In this document: positions 1-8,676 of the stretch, one piece after another
Position numbering within the stretch: position 1 is the stretch's first letter
Layout of the letters: every line of letters begins with the position of its first letter
Assembly (NCBI GenBank): GCA_003265685.1
Contig: KZ836109.1
Coordinates: 1-64,000, forward strand
DNA: 64,000 nucleotides
From: Piscinibacter caeni
GTDB lineage: Bacteria; Pseudomonadota; Gammaproteobacteria; Burkholderiales; Burkholderiaceae_C
Direction: 5' to 3'
The notes under the pieces: generated by a model
Seen by the model: the letters and a program-made list of their open reading frames with translations, nothing else
Databases searched by the model: none
Told to the model about the DNA's origin: nothing
Position numbers and translations under genes: made by a program

Positions 1-1674
1 GCTCGGCGCAGTGAGGTCGATGGCACCGGCGTCATTGGCCGATGCCGAGTTGCCAGCCGCATCGGTGGCGGTGGCGACCACGGTGTAGTTGCCCTCGGCG
101 AGCGCCACGGGCACGTCGACCGAGTACGTACCGCCCGGCTGCACCGTGGCCAGCACGGTCTGCTGGGCACCGTTGGCGTCGGTGACCAGCAGGCTGACCG
201 TCGAGCCCGCGGGCAGGTTGGTGGTGCCGGTGATGGTCGGAGTGGCGTCGTTGGTCAGCGCAGGGGCATCGACCGTGATGCTCGGCGCAGTGAGGTCGAT
301 GGCACCGGCGTCATTGGCCGATGCCGAGTTGCCAGCCGCATCGGTGGCGGTGGCGACCACGGTGTAGTTGCCCTCGGCGAGCGCCACGGGCACGTCGACC
401 GAGTACGTACCGCCCGGCTGCACCGTGGCCAGCACGGTCTGCTGGGCACCGTTGGCGTCGGTGACCAGCAGGCTGACCGTCGAGCCCGCGGGTAGGTTGG
501 TGGTGCCGGTGATCGTCGGTGTCGAGTCGCCCGTCAGTGCCGGGGCATCGACCGTGACACTCGGCGCGGTCAGATCGATGGCTCCGGAGTCGTTGGCGGT
601 GGCGGCGTTGCCCGCTGCGTCGGTCGCGGTGGCGACGACGGTGTAGCTCCCCTCGGCCAGCGCATTGGGCACGTCGACCGAGTAGCTGCCGCCCGGCTGA
701 ACCGTGGCCAGCACGGTCTGCTGAACGCCGTTGGCATCGGTGACCAGGAGGCTGACGGTTGACCCCGCCGGCAGGTTGGTGGTGCCGTTGATGGTGGGCG
801 TCGAGTCGTTGGAGAGCGCCGGAGCGTCGACGGTGATGCTCGGCGGACTGAGATCGATCGCGCCCGAGTCCTTGGCCGTGGCGGCATTGCCCGCTGCATC
901 GGTGGCAGTGGCGACGACGGTGTAGCTGCCCTCGGCCAGCGCATTGGGCACGTCGACCGCATAGGTGCCGCCGGGCTGGACGGTGGCCTGCACCGTCTGC
1001 TGGACGCCATTGGCATCCGTGACCAGCAGGCCGATGGTGGAACCGGCCGGCAGGTTGGTCGTGCCGGTGATGGTCGGGGTCGAATCGTTGGTCAGCGCCG
1101 GAGCGTCAACCGTGACGATCGGAGCCGTCAGGTCGATCACGCCTGAATCATTGGCCGTGGCGGCATTGCCCGCCGTGTCGGTGGCGGTGGCGACGACGGT
1201 GTAGCTGCCCTCGGCGAGGGCGACAGGCAAATCGACCGAGTAGGTGCCACCGGGCTGGACCGTGGCGGAGATCGTCTGGCTTGCACCGTTGGCGTCAGTG
1301 ACAACGAGCGCAATGGTCGACCCAGCCGGCAGGTTGGTGGTGCCAGTGATCGTCGGCGTGACATCGTTCGTCAGCGCAGGAGCGTCGACCGTGACGCTCG
1401 GTGCCGTCAGGTCGATGGCACCGGAGTCGTTCGCGTTGGCGACGTTGCCTGCCGCGTCAGTAGCCGTCGCGACGACGGTGTAGTTGCCCTCGGCGAGTGC
1501 ACTGGGCACGTCGACCGAGTAGGTGCCGCCGGGCCGGACGGTGGCCTGCACGGTCTGCTGGGCACCGTTCGCATCGGTGACCAGCAGGCTGACGGACGAA
1601 CCCGCCGGCAGGTTGGTCGTCCCGGTGATCGTCGGCGTCGTGTCGCGGGTCACGGCCGGCGCATCCACCGTGAT
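1..1674. repeat. six tandem 279-bp repeats inside the adhesin gene
   Basis: A 279-base unit (93 codons) recurs with boundaries near 1, 280, 559, 838, 1117 and 1396. Bases 1-213 and 280-492 are identical by eye; the first difference is base 214 (C) against 493 (T). Older copies to the right differ more, mainly at third positions. This pattern fits recent duplication at the distal side of the array. The period keeps the reading frame, so these are protein domains. The array continues beyond the left edge. Confidence 0.95.
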
Positions 1675-2136
1675 GCTCGGCGTGCCGTCGGAGGGCGTCG
1701 CCTCGCGCGTTGCGCCGGCCGCGCCGCCGGGGAACTCGACGCGTGGCACGGCCTGGCTGCCGCTGCCGGGGCCGTCGCCGCCGGCCAGGTTCTCGGCGAT
1801 CCGCTCGACCCGCAAACCCTCCTGCAGGCTGCCGTCGCCACCGCCGGCCAGGCCGGCCCCTGGCGCCGTGCCGGCGTCGCCGCGGTTCAGCCCGGTGATG
1901 ACCTGCTCGAGTTCGCCCTCGGCCGGCGCCGCCTGCGGCCTGGCCGCGGTCGTGGCGCCCGCCCCGTCGTCGGGGTCGATCTGCACGATGCCGTCCTGCG
2001 TCGTCAGGATCTGGTCGCCGCGCTCCACCCGGTCGCCGACCTTCAGCTCGCGCATCGTTCCGTCCGCGTTCCGGATCAGGGCGCGCCCCCACAGCGCGGT
2101 GACAACTCCCTGGGCGGCTTGGGCGATGGTGGGCAT
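1..2136 (-). CDS. LapA-like retention-module adhesin, N-terminal 712 codons (cut by window edge)
   Basis: Large surface adhesin exported by a type I system; the frame stays open to base 1, so the C-terminus (normally carrying the secretion signal) is outside the window. Residues 1-60 resemble the LapA retention module, which plugs the outer-membrane pore and holds the adhesin on the surface (short hydrophobic start, then RNADG, LKVGDRVERGDQI, VQIDPDDG). A glycine/alanine-rich linker spans about 60-150. From about residue 150 come Ig-like domains of 93 residues, each with TPTITGTTNLPAGS, VQPGGTYSVDVP and ALAEGNYTVVATATDAAGN. The start ATG at 2136 has an AAGG motif 8 bases upstream. The secretion ATPase and adaptor genes lie immediately upstream on the same strand. 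The adhesin family and role in biofilm attachment are inferred from the retention module and this neighbourhood. Confidence 0.88.
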   Translation of the reverse strand, partial: MPTIAQAAQGVVTALWGRALIRNADGTMRELKVGDRVERGDQILTTQDGIVQIDPDDGAGATTAARPQAAPAEGELEQVITGLNRGDAGTAPGAGLAGGGDGSLQEGLRVERIAENLAGGDGPGSGSQAVPRVEFPGGAAGATREATPSDGTPSITVDAPAVTRDTTPTITGTTNLPAGSSVSLLVTDANGAQQTVQATVRPGGTYSVDVPSALAEGNYTVVATATDAAGNVANANDSGAIDLTAPSVTVDAPALTNDVTPTITGTTNLPAGSTIALVVTDANGASQTISATVQPGGTYSVDLPVALAEGSYTVVATATDTAGNAATANDSGVIDLTAPIVTVDAPALTNDSTPTITGTTNLPAGSTIGLLVTDANGVQQTVQATVQPGGTYAVDVPNALAEGSYTVVATATDAAGNAATAKDSGAIDLSPPSITVDAPALSNDSTPTINGTTNLPAGSTVSLLVTDANGVQQTVLATVQPGGSYSVDVPNALAEGSYTVVATATDAAGNAATANDSGAIDLTAPSVTVDAPALTGDSTPTITGTTNLPAGSTVSLLVTDANGAQQTVLATVQPGGTYSVDVPVALAEGNYTVVATATDAAGNSASANDAGAIDLTAPSITVDAPALTNDATPTITGTTNLPAGSTVSLLVTDANGAQQTVLATVQPGGTYSVDVPVALAEGNYTVVATATDAAGNSASANDAGAIDLTAPS

Positions 2137-2360
2137 GGTCGAGCCTTGTTCTGCGCGAGTCATAAATGCGAAACCGAGCGTAACTGAGGCGGAATGCCTT
2201 AAACCTGTCAGTGCATGTACCGTTCGTGAGGTTCTGCACCGAAAGCCGGCGAACCGGCGCGCTTAAGACACGCGTGTCAGGCCGGCCGGCAGCGCACGCG
2301 CAGGCCCGCCGACCGGGTTGTCGGCCGGCAGCGCAGGAACTTGAGGGGCGGGAAAGGGAA

Positions 2361-3743
2361 TCAGCGCTCGCGCAGCGCGTAGGCCTTGGCCTTGAGCACC
2401 GGCTTGAGCAGGTAGGACAGCACCGACTTGTTGCCGGTCAGGATGTCCACCTCGGCGGTCATGCCCGGGATGATGGGCAGCTTGTCGTTGAACTTGGAGC
2501 CCTTGGTGCGCACCCGCACCAGGTAGAAGGCGTTGCCCTTGTCGTCGACGATGGTGTCCGGGCTGATGTTCTCCACCGCGGCGGCCATGCCGCCGTAGAT
2601 GGCGAAGTCGTATGCGCTGAACTTCACGGTCGCGGCCTGGCCCGGGGCGATGAAGGCGATGTCCTTGGGCTGCACGCGCGCCTCGAGCACCAGCGCGTCG
2701 TCCAGCGGCACGATCTCGACGATGTCCTTGCCCGGCTGCACCACGCCGCCCACGGTGTTGGCCAGCAGGCGCTGCACGCGGCCACGCACCGGGCTCCTGA
2801 TCTGGCTCTTGTCCACCTTGTCGGCCAGCGCCACCGCGCCCTCGTTCAGCGCGTTCAGCTTGCCCAGCACCTCGGCCATCTCCTTGCGCGCCTCGTTGCG
2901 GAAGGTGAGGTCGGTCTCCTGGATCTTGCGCTGCGCCTCGCCGATGGCCGCCTGTACCCTGGCGATCTGCGCGCCGGCCTGCTCGGCCTCGCCGCGGGCC
3001 CGCGCGACGTCGCGCTCCAGGCGCAGGATGTCCACCTCGGAGACGGCGCCGCTGGCCAGCAGCGGGCGGGTCTTGGCGAGTTCCTGCTGGCTCAGATCCA
3101 GGCTGCGCTCGGCCGAGGCGCGCCGGGCGCGCACCTCGGAGAGCTCCTGCTCGCGCTGCTGCAACTGCTGCCGGTTGATGGCCAGCAGCGTCTCCAGCTC
3201 CGAGCGGCGCGACTCGTACAGGCGCCGCTCGTCGCCGACGGTGCGCTCCTCCTCGGGGCTGGCGGGCACCGGCGGCGCGAACGCGCTGCCCTCGGCCAGC
3301 GCACGCAGCCGGGCCAGGCGCGCGCGCAGCGCCAGGCCCTGCGCCGCGCTCTCGCGCACGCCGGAGGTGGCGCGGGTCTCGTCGATCTTCAGCAGCAGCT
3401 GGTCGCGCTCGACCACCTGGCCTTCGGTGACGAGGATCTCCGAGACCACGCCGCCGTCGAGCGACTGCACCGTCTGCAGCTGGCGCGAGGGGATCACCCG
3501 GGCGTCGCCGCGCGTCACCTCGTCCACGTGCGCCAGTGCGGCCCAGACGATCAGCAGCAGCACGAACACCAGCGCGGTGCGCACGATCAGCTGGGCGCGC
3601 TGCGTGCGGCTGCGCGACATCACCGCGTCGGCCTGCGCCTCGAAGCTGCGCAGGCCGGCGTCGGCGTTCAGGTCCGGCGCGGCGAACAGCTCGCGCAGGA
3701 TGCGCTTCCACAGCGCGGCCGGGGGTTGGGCCGCCGTGTTCAT
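2361..3743 (-). CDS. HlyD-family type I secretion membrane fusion protein (LapC-like)
   Basis: Periplasmic adaptor linking the inner-membrane ATPase to a TolC-type outer-membrane channel; 460 residues, normal for the family. Layout: cytoplasmic N-terminus, one membrane segment at about residues 52-70 (VFVLLLIVWAALAHVDEVTRG), a biotinyl-lipoyl half motif (SLDGGVVSEILVTEGQVV), a long coiled coil (about 140-310, rich in E/Q/R/L), the second lipoyl half (IRSPVRGRVQRLL) and a beta-barrel end. The start ATG overlaps the ATPase stop by 4 bases (ATGA), so the two are translationally coupled. With the adhesin downstream this forms an ATPase-adaptor-substrate set; the outer-membrane channel is not in the window. 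Confidence 0.93.
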   Translation of the reverse strand: MNTAAQPPAALWKRILRELFAAPDLNADAGLRSFEAQADAVMSRSRTQRAQLIVRTALVFVLLLIVWAALAHVDEVTRGDARVIPSRQLQTVQSLDGGVVSEILVTEGQVVERDQLLLKIDETRATSGVRESAAQGLALRARLARLRALAEGSAFAPPVPASPEEERTVGDERRLYESRRSELETLLAINRQQLQQREQELSEVRARRASAERSLDLSQQELAKTRPLLASGAVSEVDILRLERDVARARGEAEQAGAQIARVQAAIGEAQRKIQETDLTFRNEARKEMAEVLGKLNALNEGAVALADKVDKSQIRSPVRGRVQRLLANTVGGVVQPGKDIVEIVPLDDALVLEARVQPKDIAFIAPGQAATVKFSAYDFAIYGGMAAAVENISPDTIVDDKGNAFYLVRVRTKGSKFNDKLPIIPGMTAEVDILTGNKSVLSYLLKPVLKAKAYALRER

Positions 3744-5920
3744 GCCGCCTTCGCGATGCGCCCGCTGGCGAGCGCTTCCATGATGCGGTCGCGCGGGCCG
3801 TCGGCCACGATGCGCCCGCCGTCGATCACGATCACGCGGTGGACGAGCGCCAGCAGCGAGGTGCGGTGCGTCACCAGCACCACCGTCTTGCCCTGCGCGA
3901 ACTGCGTCATGCGCTGCGTGACCTGGGCCTCGGAGCTGAAATCCATCGCGCTGGTCGGCTCGTCCAGCAGCAGGATCGGCGCGTTGTGCAGCAGCGCCCG
4001 TGCCAGGCCGACCGACTGGCGCTGCCCGCCCGAGAGCGACTCGCCGCGCTCGCCCACGGGCATGTCGAAGCCGCGCGGGTGGCGGTTGACGAACTCCGCC
4101 AGCCCGGCGGTCTCGGCCGCCGCCAGCACCGCCGCATCGTCGGCGAAGGGCAGGCCGAGCGTGATGTTCTCGCGCAGGCTGCCGTAGAACAGCATCACGT
4201 CCTGCGACACGCAGCCGAGGTTGCGCCGCACGTCGGCCGGGTCGAGCTGGCGCAGGTCGATGCCGTCCAGCAGCACCGCGCCGTCGGTGGGCTGGTACAG
4301 GCCCATGATCAGGCGCTGGATGGTCGACTTGCCCGAGCCGACGCGCCCGATCAGCGCCACGTGCTCGCCCGGGTTGATCTTGAAGCTGATGCCGTCGAGC
4401 GCCGCGTCCTGCCGGTTCGGGTAGCTGAACTTGACGTTGCGGAACTCGATCTCGCCGCTGAGCTGCGGGCGGTGGATGAAGTTGTCGCCGGCCGGGCGCT
4501 CCACCGGCTTGGCCATCACCTGCTCGAGCCCGTCCATCGCGGTGCGCGCGCCCTGGTACTGCATCAGCAGGCCGACGATCTGCCCGGCCGGCGCCAGCGC
4601 GCGGCCGGCCAGCATCGAGGCGGCGATCAGCGCGCCCATGGTCAGCTCGCGCTCGCCGATCAGGTAGACGCCGATGATCACGATGGCGATCGTCACGGCC
4701 TGCGAGAGGAAGTTGCTCGTGTACATCGCCGTCGACGAGACCGCGCGCATCTTCACGTTGGTCTGCGCCAGGAAGGCGTTGGCGCGCTCCCAGCGCGCCT
4801 GCACCACGCCCTCGGCGCCCTGCGACTTGATGGTCTCGATGCCGGTCAGGCTTTCCACCAGCGTCGCGTTGCGCTGGGCGCCGGCGCGCCAGGTGGACTG
4901 CGAGAGCTCGTGCAGCCGGTGCTGCAGCGCCCAGCCCAGCAGCAGGATCAGCGCCCCGGCCACCAGCACCGGCAGCGCGAGCCAGGGCGAGATCCACAGC
5001 AGCACGCCGACGAACAGCAGCGCGAACGGCAGGTCGATCAGCGCGGTCACGGTGCCCGAGGCGATGAAGTCGCGCACCTGCTCGAAGCCGCGCAGGTTGG
5101 AGGCGAACGAGCCCACCGATTCCGGCCGGTGCTCCAGCCGCATGCCCAGCACCCGCTCCATCAGCGCGGCGGAGATCTTGACGTCGACGCGCGCGCTCGC
5201 CTCGTCGACGAAGCGGCTGCGCAGCAGGCGCATGAACAGGTCGCCCGCGATCACCAGTACCACGCCGATGGCCAGCGCCCAGAGCGTCTCGACCGCGTGG
5301 TTGGGCACCACGCGGTCGTAGACGTTCATCGAGAACATCGGGAACACGATCGCGAACAGGTTCACCAGCAGCGCCGCCCACAGCACGTCGCGGTAGACGA
5401 AGCGCTGCTCGAGCAGTGCGCCCCAGAACCAGTGCGCCGAGCGCGGCGGCTTCGTGGTGGCGCTCTCGGTGCGCGCGTCGAAGCGGAAATGCGGCCGGGC
5501 GAACAGCACCACGCCGGCATAGCGGCTGTCGAGGTGCTCGCGCGGCAGGCTCACCGAGCCCTGGCCGGTCTCGGGCAGCAGCACGCGTGCCTCGCCGCTC
5601 TCGCTCCAGCCCAGCAGCACGCAGGCGTGGTTGTCCTTCAGGATCAGGATGGCCGGCAGCGCGGCCACCTCGATCTGCGCCAGCGGCAAGCGCTGCAGCC
5701 GGGTGGCCATGCCGGCGCGCGCGGCGGCGCGCTCCGCCAGCTCGATGCTGAGCCGGCCGTCGCGCAGCGGCAGCGCGGCCGAGAGCGAGGCGCGCGTGGC
5801 CGCCTGGCCGTTCAGGCGGCACAGCTCGACCAGGCAGTCCAGCAGCGGATCCGGGTGGATCAGGTCTTCGCGCAGGCGCACCGCCTGGGCGGCGGTGGGC
5901 GGCGCGGGGGGCAGGCTCAT
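3740..5920 (-). CDS. type I secretion permease/ATPase with C39-like domain (LapB-like)
   Basis: Inner-membrane ABC exporter that powers adhesin secretion; 726 residues. The N-terminal 130 residues look like a C39-peptidase-like domain, but no catalytic-cysteine QxxxxDCG motif is visible, which is usual for exporters of uncleaved RTX/LapA adhesins. A six-helix membrane domain follows (about 160-430). The nucleotide-binding domain has Walker A GRVGSGKST, signature LSGGQRQ, Walker B ILLLDEPTSAMD and switch histidine VTHR. It ends overlapping the adaptor start. Substrate assignment to the adjacent adhesin is inferred from gene order. The name lapB here refers to the Pseudomonas secretion ATPase and not to the LPS assembly gene at 35 kb. 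Confidence 0.94.
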   Translation of the reverse strand: MSLPPAPPTAAQAVRLREDLIHPDPLLDCLVELCRLNGQAATRASLSAALPLRDGRLSIELAERAAARAGMATRLQRLPLAQIEVAALPAILILKDNHACVLLGWSESGEARVLLPETGQGSVSLPREHLDSRYAGVVLFARPHFRFDARTESATTKPPRSAHWFWGALLEQRFVYRDVLWAALLVNLFAIVFPMFSMNVYDRVVPNHAVETLWALAIGVVLVIAGDLFMRLLRSRFVDEASARVDVKISAALMERVLGMRLEHRPESVGSFASNLRGFEQVRDFIASGTVTALIDLPFALLFVGVLLWISPWLALPVLVAGALILLLGWALQHRLHELSQSTWRAGAQRNATLVESLTGIETIKSQGAEGVVQARWERANAFLAQTNVKMRAVSSTAMYTSNFLSQAVTIAIVIIGVYLIGERELTMGALIAASMLAGRALAPAGQIVGLLMQYQGARTAMDGLEQVMAKPVERPAGDNFIHRPQLSGEIEFRNVKFSYPNRQDAALDGISFKINPGEHVALIGRVGSGKSTIQRLIMGLYQPTDGAVLLDGIDLRQLDPADVRRNLGCVSQDVMLFYGSLRENITLGLPFADDAAVLAAAETAGLAEFVNRHPRGFDMPVGERGESLSGGQRQSVGLARALLHNAPILLLDEPTSAMDFSSEAQVTQRMTQFAQGKTVVLVTHRTSLLALVHRVIVIDGGRIVADGPRDRIMEALASGRIAKAA

Positions 5921-5936
5921 GGCGTCCGGGAGGTGA

Positions 5937-6482
5937 TCAGCCGATATCGGCGCAGTGCAGGCTGAACTGACCCCGCCGGCGATCCTCGAAGAAACAGCGC
6001 AGGGTTTCCTTCACGGTGCGGAAGGCGAGTTCGTCCCAGGGCACCTCGGCCTCGTCGAACAGGCGCGCCTCGATCGTCTCCGGGCCGGGCTCGAAGCGGG
6101 TGTCGCGCAGCCGGGCGCGGTAGTAGAGGTGGACCTGGCCGACCTTGACCACGTTCATCACCGAGAACAGCTCCTGCAGCTCGATGTTCGCGCCGGCCTC
6201 CTCGACCGTCTCGCGCAGCGCGCCCTCGGCGGTGGTCTCGCCGAGCTCCATGAAGCCGGCCGGCAGCGTCCACAGGCCGTAGCGCGGCTCGATGTTGCGC
6301 CGGCACAGCAGCACCTGCTCGCCCCACACGGGCACGGTGCCGACGATGTTGGTCGGGTTCTCGTAGTGGATGGTGCCGCAGGCGCTGCAGGTGGCGCGCT
6401 CGCGGTTGTCGCCCTCGGGAACGAGGTAGCGGGTCGGCGCGCCGCAGGTCCGGCAATGCTTGATGGCGCGGGGCACGAGCAT
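5937..6482 (-). CDS. Nudix hydrolase with N-terminal zinc ribbon
   Basis: Predicted to hydrolyse a nucleoside diphosphate linked to another moiety; 181 residues. A four-cysteine zinc ribbon (CRTC near residues 10-13 and CSAC near 32-35) precedes the Nudix fold. The Nudix box is complete: GFMELGETTAEGALRETVEEAGA, matching GX5EX7REUXEEXGU with the metal-binding RETVEE. A zinc ribbon before a Nudix box resembles NudC-type NADH pyrophosphatases and related betaproteobacterial proteins, but the substrate cannot be told from sequence. It sits 16 bases upstream of the secretion ATPase gene on the same strand. No Shine-Dalgarno motif precedes the ATG; a TAAACT hexamer lies 8 bases before it (see promoter entry). 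Confidence 0.9.
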   Translation of the reverse strand: MLVPRAIKHCRTCGAPTRYLVPEGDNRERATCSACGTIHYENPTNIVGTVPVWGEQVLLCRRNIEPRYGLWTLPAGFMELGETTAEGALRETVEEAGANIELQELFSVMNVVKVGQVHLYYRARLRDTRFEPGPETIEARLFDEAEVPWDELAFRTVKETLRCFFEDRRRGQFSLHCADIG

Positions 6483-6490
6483 GGCCGGCG

Positions 6491-6496
6491 AGTTTA
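6491..6496 (-). promoter_or_regulatory. -10-like hexamer for the Nudix gene, leaderless configuration
   Basis: On the minus strand TAAACT is followed by CGCCGGCC and then the start ATG. Transcription starting about 7-8 bases after the hexamer would begin at or next to the A of ATG. The same spacer octamer occurs before the genes starting at 25161 and 58566. No convincing -35 element is visible. Confidence 0.5.
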
Positions 6497-6571
6497 GCGC
6501 GCGCCCCGTCGGCGCCCCGGGGGCTGCGTGGCATCATTCCGCGCTCCGTCGCTGCCCGAGAGAGCGCTGCC

Positions 6572-7285
6572 ATGAGCTACGTGCTGAACCCGCCGCCTGT
6601 TGCCGCCGTGCCCGTTGCCGGTACGGCGCCGGGGGCCCTGTTCCCGGTGCACCGCATCTACTGCGTGGGCCGCAACTACGTCGAGCATGCCAAGGAGATG
6701 GGCTTCACCGGCCGCGAGCCGCCGTTCTTCTTCATGAAGCCGGCCGACGCGGTGCTGCCGGTGGCCGACGGCCAGGTCGGCACGATGGCCTATCCGAGCC
6801 TGACGAAGGACCTGCACCACGAGGTGGAAGTCGTCGTGGCGATCGGGCAGGGCGGCCGCGCCATCAAGGCGGCCGACGCGCTGCGCCATGTCTGGGGCTA
6901 TGCGGTCGGCCTGGACATGACGCGGCGCGACCTGCAGGGCGAGGCCAAGAAGCAGGGCCGCCCGTGGTGCATTGGCAAGGGCTTCGACGCGTCGGCACCG
7001 ATCGGGCCGATCCGCCGCGCCGCGGACTGCACGGTCGGCCCGGACACCGCCATCGTGCTCGAGGTGAACGGCGCACCGCGCCAGAAGAGCACCCTCGGCA
7101 AGCTGATCTGGAGCGTGCCGGAGATCATCGAGCACGTGTCCGCCGCCTGGGAGCTGCAGCCGGGCGACCTGATCTTCACCGGCACGCCCGAGGGCGTGGC
7201 CGCGGTCGTGCCGGGCGACCTGCTCGCGGCGCGCATCGAAGGGGTGGGCAGCCTGCAGCTGCGCATCGGCGAACCGGCGCCCTGA
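6572..7285 (+). CDS. fumarylacetoacetate hydrolase family protein (fumarylpyruvate hydrolase-like)
   Basis: 237-residue single-domain FAH-fold C-C bond hydrolase. Visible family motifs are IYCVGRNYVEHAKEMG, the metal-site acidic HHEVEVVVAIG, GYAVGLDMTRRDLQ and GDLIFTGTPEGV. The length matches fumarylpyruvate/acylpyruvate hydrolases and not the ~430-residue fumarylacetoacetase of tyrosine breakdown. The next gene, 5 bases on, is a zeta-class glutathione-dependent isomerase, and such pairs work in gentisate catabolism: maleylpyruvate to fumarylpyruvate, then fumarate plus pyruvate. No gentisate dioxygenase is nearby, so the real substrate is uncertain. A purine-rich GAGAGAG stretch precedes the ATG. 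Confidence 0.88.
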   Translation: MSYVLNPPPVAAVPVAGTAPGALFPVHRIYCVGRNYVEHAKEMGFTGREPPFFFMKPADAVLPVADGQVGTMAYPSLTKDLHHEVEVVVAIGQGGRAIKAADALRHVWGYAVGLDMTRRDLQGEAKKQGRPWCIGKGFDASAPIGPIRRAADCTVGPDTAIVLEVNGAPRQKSTLGKLIWSVPEIIEHVSAAWELQPGDLIFTGTPEGVAAVVPGDLLAARIEGVGSLQLRIGEPAP

Positions 7286-7290
7286 ACGAC

Positions 7291-7929
7291 ATGCAGCTCT
7301 ACAACTACTTCCGCTCCTCGGCCTCGTACCGGGTGCGCATCGCGCTCGCGCTCAAGGGCCTCGACTACGACTACCTGCCGGTGCACCTGCAGAAGAACGA
7401 GCAGCTGCAGGAGTCGTACGCGGCGCTCTCGCCGGCCCGGCTGGTGCCGTTGCTGAAGGACGGCGACAGCTACCTGCACCAGTCGCTCGCGATCATCGAG
7501 TACCTCGACGAGACGCACCCCGAGCCGCCGCTGCTGCCGGGCGACGCGGTGGCGCGCGCGCGCATCCGTGCGCTGGCGCTGGACGTGGCCTGCGAGATCC
7601 ACCCGCTGAACAACCTGCGCGTGCTGCGTTACCTGGTGCGCGACCTGAAGGTGGCGGAGGACGACAAGAACCGCTGGTACCGCCACTGGGTCGAGACCGG
7701 CCTGGAGGCGGTGGAGACGCAGATCGCGCGCCACCCGGCCACCGGGCGCTTCTGCCACGGCGACACGCCGACCCTGGCCGACTGCGTGCTGGTGCCGCAG
7801 ATCCACAACGCCCAGCGCTTCGACTGCCGGCTCGAGCACGTGCCGACCGTGATGCGGGTGTTCGAGGCCTGCATGGCGCTGGATGCATTCGCCAAGACGC
7901 AGCCCTCGGCCTGCCCGGACGCGGCCTGA
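7291..7929 (+). CDS. maiA: maleylacetoacetate/maleylpyruvate isomerase (zeta-class GST)
   Basis: Glutathione-dependent cis-trans isomerase of 212 residues. The N-terminal thioredoxin-like domain carries the zeta-class active-site segment RSSASYRVRIALALKG (SSCSxRVRIAL in many homologues; here alanine replaces the cysteine, as in other betaproteobacterial members known to me), then HQSLAIIEYLDETHPEPPLLP. The C-terminal helical domain has the family signature CHGDTPTLADCVLVPQIHNAQRF. It is five bases downstream of the FAH-family hydrolase and abuts pgeF, suggesting one transcript. Whether maleylacetoacetate or maleylpyruvate is the substrate cannot be decided from sequence. Confidence 0.9.
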   Translation: MQLYNYFRSSASYRVRIALALKGLDYDYLPVHLQKNEQLQESYAALSPARLVPLLKDGDSYLHQSLAIIEYLDETHPEPPLLPGDAVARARIRALALDVACEIHPLNNLRVLRYLVRDLKVAEDDKNRWYRHWVETGLEAVETQIARHPATGRFCHGDTPTLADCVLVPQIHNAQRFDCRLEHVPTVMRVFEACMALDAFAKTQPSACPDAA

Positions 7930-8676
7930 ATGGCGCTCGCGCCGCACCCCGACTGGCTGCAGCCCGACTGGCACGCGCCCGGCGTCGGCGCGCTGATGAC
8001 GACGCGCCGCGGCGGCGTCAGCGCCGGCGCGTTCGACAGCCTGAACCTGAAGCCCGGACTGGGCGACGACGACACCGCGGTGGCGGCCAACCAGGCGCTG
8101 CTGCAGCAGGCCATCGGCGCGCAGCCGCAATGGCTGGATCAGGTGCACGGGCGCGAGGTCGTGCGCCTGGGCGTCAGCACGGCCGCTCGCCCCTGCGCCG
8201 ATGCCAGCCTCACCACCGAGCCCGGCGTGGCCTGCGTGGTTCAGGTGGCCGACTGCCTGCCGGTGCTGTTCGCCGCGCCCGGCGCGCGCGGGGTCGCCGC
8301 GGCGCATGCCGGCTGGCGCGGCCTGGCCGCCGGTGTGCTGGAGGCCACGCTCGCCGCACTGTGCGACGCCACCGGCGCCGCGCCGGAGGAGGTCCAGGTC
8401 TGGCTGGGCGCCTGCATCGGGCCACGCCGCTTCGAGGTCGGGCCGGACGTGCTGCAGGCCTTCGGCCCGGCGGCCGAGGGGCACTTTCGCCCGCAGCGCG
8501 AGGGCAAGTGGCTGGCCGACCTGCCCGGCCTGGCGCGCGACCGGCTCGCCGCCGCCGGCGTGCGGCGGCTCAGCGGCGGCGCGTGGTGCACCGTCGAGGA
8601 CGTGTCACGGTTCTTTTCGTTCCGGCGCGACGGCGTCACCGGCCGCATGGCCGCCGCCATCTGGCTCGAGCGCTGA
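7930..8676 (+). CDS. pgeF: PgeF/YfiH family multicopper-oxidase-like purine nucleoside phosphorylase
   Basis: 248-residue YfiH/LACC1-type protein. In this family the enzyme acts on adenosine and inosine, and in E. coli it has been linked to peptidoglycan editing. The fold-defining motifs are present: TTRRGGVSAGAFDSLNLKPG, the histidine of DQVHGREVV, the cysteine of VADCLPVLFA and the histidine of AAHAGWRGL, which together form the zinc/active site, plus GACIGPRRFEVG. Its ATG follows the maiA stop directly. A pgeF gene just upstream of phaC is a frequent arrangement in Burkholderiales. The 3' end overlaps the opposite-strand gene at 8605-8883 by 72 bases. Confidence 0.93.
   Translation: MALAPHPDWLQPDWHAPGVGALMTTRRGGVSAGAFDSLNLKPGLGDDDTAVAANQALLQQAIGAQPQWLDQVHGREVVRLGVSTAARPCADASLTTEPGVACVVQVADCLPVLFAAPGARGVAAAHAGWRGLAAGVLEATLAALCDATGAAPEEVQVWLGACIGPRRFEVGPDVLQAFGPAAEGHFRPQREGKWLADLPGLARDRLAAAGVRRLSGGAWCTVEDVSRFFSFRRDGVTGRMAAAIWLER

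Noticed and set aside
89-1483. Series of similar plus-strand frames of 64-92 residues that look like a tandem gene family
   Set aside because: They are antisense images of the 279-bp adhesin repeats; the period and the stops mirror the repeat unit.
1-1674. Regular repeats considered as CRISPR or satellite DNA
   Set aside because: The unit is 279 bases, keeps the reading frame and encodes an Ig-like domain; there are no short repeats with unique spacers.
2211-5965. Long plus-strand frames opposite the type I secretion genes
   Set aside because: Arg/His/Gln-rich translations without motifs; the minus-strand frames contain complete ABC and HlyD signatures.
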